This document shows, piece after piece, positions 51,303-60,108 of a stretch of DNA of 64,000 nt (position 1 is the stretch's first letter; each line of letters begins with the position of its first letter). The translations under genes and the position numbers were made by a program. This DNA comes from Dyadobacter sp. SG02 (GTDB lineage Bacteria > Bacteroidota > Bacteroidia > Cytophagales > Spirosomataceae). Below the pieces are notes generated by a model, which had not been told where the DNA came from, ran no database searches, and worked only from the letters and a program-made list of their open reading frames with translations. The DNA lies in assembly GCF_900109045.1 (NCBI RefSeq), contig NZ_FNYL01000003.1:434001-498000 (forward strand). Reading direction: 5' to 3'.

Positions 51303-52820
51303 ATGAAGACTATGAACCTAAGTCTTTGTATCGCATTTGTATTTTGTCAGATTGGATTATCAATAACGGCAAAAGGGCAATCGGTAGCGATCAATTGCGG
51401 GCTTCCAAATAACACGTGTTCGTATGCGCTTCCAAATAATACTGAACACACCTATTCCGTTGCAATGACCTCGTTTGCAAAATGTCAAGACGGTAAAGAT
51501 TGCAAGTTTAAATGGGAGGTTACCAATGGCCTCATTGTTGGAATCCCCCCTGCAACCCCATCCATACTTGAAGCAAACTCAAATATACAAATCAAGGTCT
51601 TGTGGAATAACGTTAACGGCAATGGAACAATCAAAGTGACGTCCGACAAGCCAAATGGTGGCATACCTGAATGCTCACAATGCCCTGTCGGCCTAACCCA
51701 AACAAAAACCATCCCTATCCGCTACCTGGGTACGCCCGGCAATATCAAAATAAATGGCGTTGCGCAAAGCGGCAGCTATCAAGTCAATTGTGGTACTGCG
51801 CCGATCAATGTCTCGGTAGATCCCGTAACGAATGCAACAAACTACGTGTGGACTTATCCGGCAGGATGGTCGATTTCTGGAAGCGGAAATATCGTAACGC
51901 TTACGCCTAATGCAGGTTCGGGTGGTGTGATCAAAGTTACGACTTCCAGAAATGATGTGCCTGGTCTGACAACTTCTTCGCAGTTGACTATCACAAGACT
52001 AGTTCCTGCCAAACCAGTCATCAATTCACCCGATTTTTTGCTTTGCAACCCTAAAACAATTACCGCAACGGCCAGCAATGCAACAAGTTACAACTGGGTA
52101 GCCACTGGCGGTATCGTCGCTAATTCTCCCGGAAATACCAACTCCGCGCAGATAACCGGTGTTTCGGACGGTACTGTGAAAGTTTCGGCCACGTCGTCTG
52201 TCTGCGGTGTCACATCGGCATTCAGCAATCCAATCAACGTCAAAAGAAGTGCCCCGCTACCCGCTTCATTACTGGTAACCGCCAACGGCGGCGGCTCGCC
52301 GGATTTCATGTGCAACGGCGCTGGTGTGATGCTGAATGCTTACACGGCCGAGCCGGGAACGCAGTTCGGGATATGGACCTGCAGCGATCCGGGGAATACG
52401 ATTCTGAATTCCAATGGTGGGACAGCCTATTTCAATTCCTACGTCAATAGCTGCTATGGCATAGACATTACCGTTAGCAACTGTTTCGGTTCGGTTCAGA
52501 AAGGCATTACGATTTGTGTGGATAACTGTGCGAAAGGAACGCCGATCTATAAGGTATTTCCTAACCCGGCGAAAGATCAGGTGAAAATTCAGTTTGATGG
52601 CGTTGCCAGAGAAGCGCTTCCGCAAGTCATTAAACTATTCAGCGAAGTTGCCGGAAAAGAAGTCAGATCGGTTCAAGGAGCAGATCACTATGAAAGTAAT
52701 TCGTTTGCCCAGGAGAAAACGATCAGCATACCTGTGGCCGATTTGCCAAGAGGTACGTATTATTTAAGACTCATTAGCCGGGATGGCGGTACTGATAATG
52801 TGCGCTTGGTCCTGGAATAA
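51303..52820 (+). CDS. T9SS-secreted protein with PKD-like domains
   Basis: The 505-residue protein has a signal peptide (near ITAKGQ), two or more Ig/PKD-like domains (IKVLWNNVNGNGTIKVTSD, ISGSGNIVTLTPNAGSGGVIKVTTS, TATASNATSYNWVAT, VKVSATSSVCGVTSAFSN) and a C-terminal T9SS sorting domain (YKVFPNPAKDQVKIQF, LPRGTYYLRLI, DNVRLVLE). Many cysteines occur in pairs (CGLPNNTCSYAL, CQDGKDCKF), suggesting disulfides. It is a surface or released protein whose binding target is unknown. The start may also be at the ATG four codons downstream. The DNA looks AT-richer than the flanks. Confidence 0.88.
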   Translation: MKTMNLSLCIAFVFCQIGLSITAKGQSVAINCGLPNNTCSYALPNNTEHTYSVAMTSFAKCQDGKDCKFKWEVTNGLIVGIPPATPSILEANSNIQIKVLWNNVNGNGTIKVTSDKPNGGIPECSQCPVGLTQTKTIPIRYLGTPGNIKINGVAQSGSYQVNCGTAPINVSVDPVTNATNYVWTYPAGWSISGSGNIVTLTPNAGSGGVIKVTTSRNDVPGLTTSSQLTITRLVPAKPVINSPDFLLCNPKTITATASNATSYNWVATGGIVANSPGNTNSAQITGVSDGTVKVSATSSVCGVTSAFSNPINVKRSAPLPASLLVTANGGGSPDFMCNGAGVMLNAYTAEPGTQFGIWTCSDPGNTILNSNGGTAYFNSYVNSCYGIDITVSNCFGSVQKGITICVDNCAKGTPIYKVFPNPAKDQVKIQFDGVAREALPQVIKLFSEVAGKEVRSVQGADHYESNSFAQEKTISIPVADLPRGTYYLRLISRDGGTDNVRLVLE

Positions 52821-52858
52821 ACCTGTCGCTTGTCTATACCCTCATTACCCACCGTTCC

Positions 52859-53338
52859 TCACTTACTCACCTTGTACCGGGCCCTTCCATAATACTTCAA
52901 AGTCGATATCTTCAATTGCTTCTCCTTCAATGCGATCAGTTTGTACTCCTTAAATTCCCCCTGCTTGTCCAGAAAGCCTACGATGCAGGATTCCTTCTCG
53001 GGGCCTTTGCGGATTTCTACTTTGGGCATGATGCCGAAGTTGGGAATGGTCAGCGTGTCTTCCGCTTCCTGGACCATGTATTCGATCTTCATGAGAAATT
53101 TGAAGGTCTGTTTCGTCTCGTAAACATCCACCGCCAGCCGCCAGTCGTTCAGCTCGTCTTTCACCTTTTCGCTGTAACTCGCGACGGGGCTGTTTTCTAC
53201 TTTTTCGCGGGTAAGCGGGATGGTATCGTTGATGGCTTTGCCTGGCTCCCCGCTGTTTGAGGCTGTGTCTTCGTTGTTGTTTTTGGGTTTGTTGCAGCAC
53301 AATAGTGCCAAAAGGAGTAAAAAGCTGTAATGCTTCAT
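52859..53338 (-). CDS. Small lipoprotein of unknown function
   Basis: The 159-residue product has a lipoprotein signal with cysteines at about residues 14-15 (LALLCCNKPK), a low-complexity acidic stretch (NEDTASNSGEPG), and one beta-rich domain (SYSEKVKDELNDWRLAVDVYETKQTFKFLMKIEYMVQE) with a final lysine-rich strand (LKISTLKYYGRARYKVSK). I do not recognise the family. It is transcribed alone, convergent with the T9SS cargo gene. Confidence 0.65.
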   Translation of the reverse strand: MKHYSFLLLLALLCCNKPKNNNEDTASNSGEPGKAINDTIPLTREKVENSPVASYSEKVKDELNDWRLAVDVYETKQTFKFLMKIEYMVQEAEDTLTIPNFGIMPKVEIRKGPEKESCIVGFLDKQGEFKEYKLIALKEKQLKISTLKYYGRARYKVSK

Positions 53339-53357
53339 GGAAAATCGTTAAGGTTTG

Positions 53358-53390
53358 TTGATAGGTCTACCTGTTTGCAATATACTTTTG
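53358..53390 (+). promoter_or_regulatory. Candidate promoter of the SpmAB gene
   Basis: TTG (53358-53360) and TACTTTTG (53383-53390) are separated by 22 bases, near the usual 19-21. The leader to the ATG at 53475 would be about 78 bases. Confidence 0.45.
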
Positions 53391-53474
53391 TTATTTGCAT
53401 TAAAAGAAATATTTTACTCAATGCATTATAAACAAATCATTACTAATCCCGCCTTTCGCACCCCGTAACCTGAC

Positions 53475-54710
53475 ATGGCTTTAAACTATATTTTCGTTTC
53501 CTTTTTCGTCATCGCCTTTCTGATTGCATTCCTGCAATTCATTTTTACGGGTGATGTCCAGACCTTTAAAGCTATTACGGAAGGGATGCTAAAAATGGCC
53601 GAGACGGCCGTAATGGACATCGCTTTGCCGTTGACAGGCGTAATGACATTCTTCCTGGGTATTCTCAATGTGGGTGAAAAAGCAGGCATTATCCACGTCA
53701 TAGCGCGGTTTATAGGGCCGTTTTTCAACAAACTTTTCCCCGAAGTTCCCAAAGACCACCCGGCAAACGGCCAGATGATCATGAACTTCTCCGCGAATTT
53801 CCTGGGTCTCGATAATGCGGCCACACCCTTTGGGTTGAAGGCCATGCAAAGCCTGCAAGAACTGAACCCGAGCAAGGATACCGCGTCGAATGCGCAGATT
53901 ATGTTTCTCGTACTGCATACGTCCGGCTTGCAGATCATACCGCTGTCGATCATCGCACAGCGCGCGATCCTGGGCGCCGAAAGCCCTTCCGACGTGTTTA
54001 TTCCGTGCGTGGTAGGTACGTACGTGACCACGGTCGTGAGCATGCTCATCACGGCAACCTGGCAGAAGATTAATCTGTTTAACCGGACGGTAATGCTCGG
54101 GCTTGGTAGTGTGACGGCGATGATCGCATTGATATTGTGGTACTTATCTGGCTTGCCGAAAGAACAGATCGAAACAATCTCGATCCTGGCCGGTAACTCG
54201 GTGCTGCTTTTTGTCGTGGCGGGCTTTCTCGGCTGGGGGATGTTTAAGAAGGTCAATGTATTCGAAGCATTCATCGAAGGTGCCAAAGGCGGGTTCACCA
54301 CTTCGGTGACGATCATTCCTTATCTGGTGGGCTTGCTGGTAGCTATCAGCGCATTCCGTAGCTGCGGCGCGATGGATTACCTGATTGATGGTTTGAAATG
54401 GGTATTTGCCTCGACAGGCATGAATACCGACTTTACCGACGCATTACCGGTAGCGCTCATGAAGCCCCTCAGCGGCAGCGGCGCACGTGCACTGATGATC
54501 GACGCTATGAAGCAATTCGGTCCGGATTCCTTCGTGGGAAGGCTTGTCTGTATTTTTCAGGGATCGGCCGATACCACATTATATATTGTCGCGCTTTACT
54601 TCGGGTCTGTCGGGATCAAGAACACCAGATACGCTATCGTGGCGGGCCTGATCGCCGATTTGATAGGAGTCGTAGCCGGAATATGGCTCGGTTATCTGTT
54701 TTTTCACTGA
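53475..54710 (+). CDS. Fused SpmA-SpmB-like nucleoside-recognition membrane protein
   Basis: The 411-residue protein joins two nucleoside-recognition (gate) domains that are separate SpmA and SpmB proteins in Bacillus. The first half has KAITEGMLKMAETAVMDIALPLTGVMTFFLGILNVGEKAG and NMFANFLGLDNAATPFGLKAMQSLQELN (read as NFSANFLGLDNAATPFG). The second has IEGAKGGFTTSVTIIPYLVGLLVAISAFRSCGAMDYL and DALPVALMKPLSGSGARALMIDAM plus FQGSADTTLYIVALYFG. About ten membrane helices in all. Spore function is not meaningful here; transport of a small molecule is the likely role, substrate unknown. Confidence 0.88.
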   Translation: MALNYIFVSFFVIAFLIAFLQFIFTGDVQTFKAITEGMLKMAETAVMDIALPLTGVMTFFLGILNVGEKAGIIHVIARFIGPFFNKLFPEVPKDHPANGQMIMNFSANFLGLDNAATPFGLKAMQSLQELNPSKDTASNAQIMFLVLHTSGLQIIPLSIIAQRAILGAESPSDVFIPCVVGTYVTTVVSMLITATWQKINLFNRTVMLGLGSVTAMIALILWYLSGLPKEQIETISILAGNSVLLFVVAGFLGWGMFKKVNVFEAFIEGAKGGFTTSVTIIPYLVGLLVAISAFRSCGAMDYLIDGLKWVFASTGMNTDFTDALPVALMKPLSGSGARALMIDAMKQFGPDSFVGRLVCIFQGSADTTLYIVALYFGSVGIKNTRYAIVAGLIADLIGVVAGIWLGYLFFH

Positions 54711-54826
54711 TCCCGGAGTACCCGGGATAAATCGCCCTTTACCACGGAAATGCAACCGTCCGTACCAAATGGATGGTCGCATTTTGAGGTAAGCACTAAT
54801 ATTGATCATCTAACTCTAAACCGCTT

Positions 54827-56311
54827 ATGTTTCATTCTTTACGCTATTCCGCACTGGTTTTGGCATTGTTTGGTGGAATGACAGTGTCTCAGGCGCAGCA
54901 AAATGTGAGTCAGCCGGCCAATACCTATTCGCTGGAAGATTGCATCCGGATCGCCCTGGAAACCAACCCGCAGGTCAAGCAATCGGAAATTACGGTGCAA
55001 ACCAACGGGAACACCTACGAGCAGTCGAAATGGCAGCGGTGGCCGAGTATCAGTTTCAGCGCCAGCCAGGGTTTCCGTTCCGGTCGTAACATCGATCCGT
55101 TTACCAACCAGTTCGTTCAGCAGAATGTGAGTTCCAACAACTACCAGCTCGGCGGACAAGTGACCCTTTTCAGCGGTTTTCAAATCAGTAACAATATCAA
55201 ATTCAATAATGCCAACTACCAGGCGAGCGCCAAAGACCTGGAAGCGACCCGCAACGATATCATGCTCAATGTAGCATTGTCCTATTTGCAGGTAGTGACC
55301 AACGAGGAGCTGATCATGGTAGCACAGCGGCAGGTAGATGCCTCGCAATTGCAGGTAGATCGTACGGCTAAACTGGTGGAAGCAGGTACGCTCGCTGAAA
55401 GCAATCTTTTCGACCTGAAATCGCAGCTGGCCAACGACGAGCTTTCACTGGTAAATGCCCAGAACAATCTCGAAACAGCCAAGTTGAATTTGAAACAATA
55501 CATGAATATGCCGGGCAGCGAGGTAATCAATGTGGTGAAAATTGCCGTGAAAGACCCGACAATGCAGGCATATGACGCTTCGATTCAGGAAATCTTCGAG
55601 ACCGCATTGAACAATCTGCCGCAAATGAAAGCCGCCAATATGCGGATCGAAGCATCGAAAATCAATGTGGATCTGGCGAAAGGGGCCGGAATGCCTACGT
55701 TGACTTTGAATGGCGGTGTTTATACGGCCTATTCGAGCGCGGCGCCCAAGCAGCGGTTTGTGGGAGACGGGACAGGGAACACGACGATCGATGTTCCTTC
55801 AACGACAGACTACATTATGATAGACAATAAGCAAGTTCCGATCATCCAGCGTGTTACCGCGCCGAACGGCTCTATCCAGAATTTTCGCTATTTCAATCAG
55901 CTCGACTTTAACCGCAACTCGGCGATCAACCTGAACCTTTCTATCCCGATCTTCAACAATTTTAGGACGAAATACAATGTCGCGAATGCCAAATTGCAGC
56001 AAAAAACTTACGAATACCAGGCCCAGCAGGTGCAATTGACGATCCGCAAGAATGTGGAACAGGCCTATATCGATATGACGAATGCGGCCAAGCGTTACTC
56101 CGCAACCGTCAACCAGGTGCGTGCATTGCAGGAAACTTTCCGCGTGGCGCAGGTACGCTTCGACGTGGGCGCGATCAACTCGGTGGAGTACAATATTGCC
56201 AAAGCCAACCTCGACAGAGCGAATGGTAATCTCGTTCAGACCAAATACGACTACGTTTTCAGGACTAAAATCCTGGATTTCTATATGAACCGTCCGCTCT
56301 CTGATTTCTAG
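54827..56311 (+). CDS. TolC family outer-membrane channel
   Basis: The 494-residue protein has a signal peptide (cleavage near SQAQQN) and the TolC fold: YSLEDCIRIALETNPQVKQSEI, an AQNNLETAKLNLKQYMNMPGSE repeat and VRALQETFRVAQVRFDVGAINSVEYNIAKANLDRANGNLVQTKYDYVF at the end. The two related halves are the long coiled coils that make the periplasmic tunnel. It is followed after 50 bases by an HlyD-type adaptor, so the two are the outer and periplasmic parts of one efflux pump. Confidence 0.95.
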   Translation: MFHSLRYSALVLALFGGMTVSQAQQNVSQPANTYSLEDCIRIALETNPQVKQSEITVQTNGNTYEQSKWQRWPSISFSASQGFRSGRNIDPFTNQFVQQNVSSNNYQLGGQVTLFSGFQISNNIKFNNANYQASAKDLEATRNDIMLNVALSYLQVVTNEELIMVAQRQVDASQLQVDRTAKLVEAGTLAESNLFDLKSQLANDELSLVNAQNNLETAKLNLKQYMNMPGSEVINVVKIAVKDPTMQAYDASIQEIFETALNNLPQMKAANMRIEASKINVDLAKGAGMPTLTLNGGVYTAYSSAAPKQRFVGDGTGNTTIDVPSTTDYIMIDNKQVPIIQRVTAPNGSIQNFRYFNQLDFNRNSAINLNLSIPIFNNFRTKYNVANAKLQQKTYEYQAQQVQLTIRKNVEQAYIDMTNAAKRYSATVNQVRALQETFRVAQVRFDVGAINSVEYNIAKANLDRANGNLVQTKYDYVFRTKILDFYMNRPLSDF

Positions 56312-56361
56312 AATTCCCGTACTATCAGCAACCTATTCTTTAAAATCGTAATCAAAAAAAT

Positions 56362-57795
56362 ATGGCACGTAAATCTTCGAAACAGATCTGGTGGATAACG
56401 GGAGGTGTCGTGGTGGTACTCATCGCCGGGTTGTTTGGGGCCAAACAGGCTGGCTACATCGGCAAACCCAAGACTACTGAGGTAGAATACACGACCGTCA
56501 AAAAATCGGATATCATCGAACGGGTAAGTGCGTCGGGAAAAGTGCAGCCGGAAGTGGAAGTGAAGCTCAGCCCGGACGTGTCCGGTGAGATCATCGCATT
56601 GAATGTAGCCGAGGGAGATTCGGTGGTAAAAGGACAGCTGCTGCTGAAAATCCGCCCCGATAACTACGAATCACTGATGGCGCGCGCACAGGCTGCCGTC
56701 AATTCAAGCAAGGCCAATTATGAGCAAACCAAAGCATTGGTAGCCCAGGCGGAGGCAAGGCTCGTGCAGGCGAAGGCCAATTACGACCGTAATAAGAAGC
56801 TTTTTGCCGACAAAGTGATTTCATCCGCAGACTTCGAAGGCTTCGCGTCAAGTTATGGCGTGGCCCAGCAGGATGTGGAATCATCGAAAGCGAATGTAGC
56901 GGCGGCGCTTTTCAATATCAAGAGCGCGGAAGCGAGTATGCGGGATGCTGCGGAAAACCTGCGTAAAACCAGCATTTTCGCGCCGGTAAGCGGGATTGTA
57001 TCGCTGCTGAACGTAGAAGCCGGCGAGCGCGTGGTAGGTACGTCGCAAATGGCCGGTACCGAAATGATGCGCATTGCGAACCTGGCTGATATGGAAGTCC
57101 GTGTGAATGTGAATGAAAACGATATCGTTCGGGTGTCGATCGGCGATACCGCGGAAATCGATGTGGATGCTTACAGCTCGTCGGGGCGTAAGTTCAAGGG
57201 TGTTGTGAAAGAAATCGCGAATACGGCTGCGGGACTTGCGTCACTTTCCTCATCGTCCAGTTCCGTTGCGAGCACTTCCGCGGACGCTGTGACGGAGTTT
57301 CAGGTGAAAGTGAAGATATTGAACGAGTCGTTCAAGGACCTGATGACCGCACGTTCGAAAAAATCTTACCCATTCAAACCGGGTATGACAGCATCGGTAG
57401 AAATCATTACGGAGCGTAAGAATGGCGTGGTATCGGTGCCTATCGCGGCGGTTACCACGCGTGGAGGAACCCAGCAGGTGATCCCGGGCTCTGGCGACGG
57501 CTCGAATAATAATGCACAGCCAGCGGAAGAAGACGAGAAGAAGCCGAAGAAGCAGGAAGTGATTAAAGAAGTGGTATTTGTTGATGTAAATGGCAAGGCG
57601 GAAATGAAGGAAGTGAAGACGGGTATCAGTGACTTCGAGAACATCGAAATCCTTTCGGGCCTCAAAGCAGGCGACAAGATTATCTCCGGGCCATACATTG
57701 CTGTATCCAAAAACCTGAATAACGGTGACCTCGTCGAGAAAAAGAAGGAAGATCCGAAAAAAGATGGAAAAAAATCAAATGAAAACCCGAACTGA
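56362..57795 (+). CDS. HlyD/MacA-type periplasmic adaptor protein
   Basis: The 477-residue protein has one N-terminal membrane helix (about residues 9-27), then the membrane fusion protein core: VSASGKVQPEVEVKLSPDVSGEIIALNVAEGDSVVKGQLLLKIRP (the lipoyl half), a coiled-coil hairpin (about 100-190), and the second lipoyl half IFAPVSGIVSLLNVEAGERV. A glutamine/asparagine/lysine-rich insert near residue 385-400 and a lysine-rich tail (KKKEDPKKDGKKS) are unusual. The matching inner-membrane pump (ABC or RND) is not next to it: the next gene is gpsA. Confidence 0.94.
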   Translation: MARKSSKQIWWITGGVVVVLIAGLFGAKQAGYIGKPKTTEVEYTTVKKSDIIERVSASGKVQPEVEVKLSPDVSGEIIALNVAEGDSVVKGQLLLKIRPDNYESLMARAQAAVNSSKANYEQTKALVAQAEARLVQAKANYDRNKKLFADKVISSADFEGFASSYGVAQQDVESSKANVAAALFNIKSAEASMRDAAENLRKTSIFAPVSGIVSLLNVEAGERVVGTSQMAGTEMMRIANLADMEVRVNVNENDIVRVSIGDTAEIDVDAYSSSGRKFKGVVKEIANTAAGLASLSSSSSSVASTSADAVTEFQVKVKILNESFKDLMTARSKKSYPFKPGMTASVEIITERKNGVVSVPIAAVTTRGGTQQVIPGSGDGSNNNAQPAEEDEKKPKKQEVIKEVVFVDVNGKAEMKEVKTGISDFENIEILSGLKAGDKIISGPYIAVSKNLNNGDLVEKKKEDPKKDGKKSNENPN

Positions 57796-57842
57796 TGCGT
57801 TGTAAAAAAGTAATAAGTTCGATTTAGTTTAGGTTAAAAAGG

Positions 57843-57873
57843 AAAATCCTTGCGGCTTTGCTGCAAGGATTTT
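57843..57873 (+). terminator. Terminator after the TolC-HlyD pair
   Basis: A perfect 11-bp stem (AAAATCCTTGC at 57843-57853 and its complement at 57863-57873) with a T run follows the adaptor gene, closing the two-gene unit before gpsA. Confidence 0.85.
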
Positions 57874-57927
57874 TTATTTTCAGCTATTTTGGCCCATATT
57901 TCAGCCAAATTCTGACATTTCCGCCGG

Positions 57928-58935
57928 ATGAGTTTTTTAAATAATACCAAAATTGCCGTGATAGGCGGAGGAAGCTGGGCGACCGCCCTGATCAAGATCC
58001 TTTGCGAACAAAATCACGTACAGATCCGCTGGTGGCTCCGGAACCAGAAGGACATCGACCATATCCGGAAGTTCAACCACAACCCGAGCTACCTCAGCGA
58101 TGTGGTCCTTTCACCGAAGAAAGTAAAGGTCTTTGAGAAAACGACCGATGCCGTAAAAGGGGCGGATTACATCATTCTCGCCGTTCCTGCCGCATTCATC
58201 CAGGAATCATTACAGCATTTATCGGCGAAGCATTTGCAGGGCAAACGCATTGTATCGGCCATTAAAGGAATGGTACCGGGCCAGAATGCCCTTGTTACCG
58301 ATTGGGCCGCCGACGCTTTTGGCATTGAAATGAAAGATACCTGCGTAATAGCCGGTCCGTGCCACGCAGAAGAAGTCGCTTTGGAAAAGCAATCCTACCT
58401 TACCATCGCTTCAACTGAATGTCCCGCCGCCGAGGATTTTGCGGAGCTGATGACCTGCCGCTACGTGACGGCCAATGCGCTGGACGACCTTTACGGCGTC
58501 GAGTATGCCGCGGTGATGAAAAACATCGTCGCGCTCGCGTGCGGGATTACGCACGGGCTCGGGTATGGAGACAATTTCCAGGCGGTACTCGTATCCAATG
58601 CGATGCAGGAAATCGGGAGCCTGGTAACGGCCCTCGACCCCCGCGAACGGAATCTGAGTTCTTCCGCATACCTCGGCGATTTGCTCGTAACGGCCTATTC
58701 GCAGTTCAGTCGTAACCGGTTGTTCGGAAATATGATTGGTCGAGGATACAGCGTGAAGGCTGCGCAGCTGGAAATGAAGATGATCGCGGAAGGTTACTAC
58801 GCAACAAGGAGTATTCACGAGCTCAATAAGACTTATCACGTTAATTTGCCCATTACCAACGCGGTTTACAGCATTCTCTATGAAGAGCATACACCTGCGG
58901 CGGTGATGAACGAATTGAAGAAGTTGCTCAAATAA
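57928..58935 (+). CDS. gpsA: NAD(P)H-dependent glycerol-3-phosphate dehydrogenase
   Basis: GpsA makes sn-glycerol-3-phosphate from dihydroxyacetone phosphate for phospholipid synthesis. The 335-residue protein has the nucleotide loop IAVIGGGSWATALIKIL, YIILAVPAAFIQESL, VSAIKGMVPGQ, VIAGPCHAEEVALEK, and the catalytic lysine region VEYAAVMKNIVALACGITHGLGYGDNFQA. It is an essential housekeeping gene, cytoplasmic, standing alone downstream of the efflux terminator. The length is normal. Confidence 0.97.
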   Translation: MSFLNNTKIAVIGGGSWATALIKILCEQNHVQIRWWLRNQKDIDHIRKFNHNPSYLSDVVLSPKKVKVFEKTTDAVKGADYIILAVPAAFIQESLQHLSAKHLQGKRIVSAIKGMVPGQNALVTDWAADAFGIEMKDTCVIAGPCHAEEVALEKQSYLTIASTECPAAEDFAELMTCRYVTANALDDLYGVEYAAVMKNIVALACGITHGLGYGDNFQAVLVSNAMQEIGSLVTALDPRERNLSSSAYLGDLLVTAYSQFSRNRLFGNMIGRGYSVKAAQLEMKMIAEGYYATRSIHELNKTYHVNLPITNAVYSILYEEHTPAAVMNELKKLLK

Positions 58936-58993
58936 TAGCCTCTTTTCTGTTCGTGCGGGTATTCTGCAAAACGTTCAACCTATCATTTAATCC

Positions 58994-60106
58994 ATGCTAC
59001 AATACAAAAAGCAATCCAGGTGGCTCGCGGCTACCTTGCTACTGGGCTCACTTGTGATGACATCCTGCGGCTCGAAACAGACGGAAACGGCAGAGGACAA
59101 GAAACTGGATTCGCTCGCGAATGAAAAGGAATTTGTCTTCGGCGATCAGCGCCCGTTCCCGCAATGTCACGCGTCCACGCTCGTGCGGCTGGATGACGGA
59201 CAGTTTCTGATAGCATGGTTTGGCGGTACGGAGGAAAAGAACCCGGATGTAGGTATCTGGCTTTCAAAAGGACGTCCCGGCCATTGGAGCGAACCGATAG
59301 AAGTAGCTAAGATCCGCGAGGATGCACACTGGAACCCGGTTTTGCAGAAAACTGCCGATGGTAAAGTGATATTGTATTTCAAAGTAGGGAAGGAGATTGC
59401 CCAATGGGAAACGTGGGTGAAAACTTCTTCGGACAATGGCGCAACGTGGTCGGAGGCCTATGAGCTCGTGAAGGGGGACAAAGGCGGCCGCGGCCCGGTG
59501 AAAGACAAGCTGATCGAGCTTTCGAACGGCGACTGGCTGGCAGGCGCTTCCAACGAAGTGAACCGCTGGGAAGTTTTTGTGGACCGCAGTACGGATAAAG
59601 GCAAAACATGGACCGCCAGCCCGTATTTCAAGATCGATACGATGGAAATCAAAGGAAAAGGCGCGATTCAGCCTACATTATGGGAGTCGGCACCGGGCAA
59701 TGTGCATATGCTTGTGCGCACGACCGGCGGCGTGATCGGGCGTAGCGATTCGAAGGACAATGGCAAAAGCTGGTCGACCATTAAAAAGACCTCCTTGCCC
59801 AACCCGAACAGCGGTATCGACCTTGCAAAATTGACAGACGGAACGCTGGTACTCGCCTACAACCCCGACGACCACAACTGGGGCTCCCGCTCACCGCTTT
59901 CGCTGATCCTTTCGTACGACGACGGCCAGAACTGGACCGACAAGATTGACATTGCGACAGGCAAAAAAGAAGACGAATATTCCTACCCCGCCGTAATCAG
60001 CTGGGGCGATTCGGTGGCGGTTACCTACACTTATAACCGCCGGAAAATCGCATTCTGGACAGGAAGCAAAAAGGACATTGTCGACCTGGCAGCGAAGAAG
60101 AAATAG
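58994..60106 (+). CDS. BNR-repeat (sialidase-like) lipoprotein
   Basis: The 370-residue protein has a lipoprotein signal with cysteine at about residue 25 (VMTSCGSK), then a six-bladed propeller with four Asp boxes: SSDNGATWSEA, STDKGKTWTAS, SKDNGKSWSTI and SYDDGQNWTDK. The first blade holds CHASTLVRLDDGQFLIAWFGGTEEKNPDVGIWLSKG. The pattern fits the exo-alpha-sialidase-like group that acts on plant or host glycans. Not all sialidase catalytic residues are certain here. It ends 2 bases from the convergent DEAD-box helicase gene. Confidence 0.85.
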   Translation: MLQYKKQSRWLAATLLLGSLVMTSCGSKQTETAEDKKLDSLANEKEFVFGDQRPFPQCHASTLVRLDDGQFLIAWFGGTEEKNPDVGIWLSKGRPGHWSEPIEVAKIREDAHWNPVLQKTADGKVILYFKVGKEIAQWETWVKTSSDNGATWSEAYELVKGDKGGRGPVKDKLIELSNGDWLAGASNEVNRWEVFVDRSTDKGKTWTASPYFKIDTMEIKGKGAIQPTLWESAPGNVHMLVRTTGGVIGRSDSKDNGKSWSTIKKTSLPNPNSGIDLAKLTDGTLVLAYNPDDHNWGSRSPLSLILSYDDGQNWTDKIDIATGKKEDEYSYPAVISWGDSVAVTYTYNRRKIAFWTGSKKDIVDLAAKKK

Positions 60107-60108
60107 TA

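Noticed and set aside
58994..60106. Firm call as a true sialidase
   Set aside because: The Asp boxes are clear but the arginine triad and the acid/base residues could not be located with certainty, so only sialidase-like is stated.
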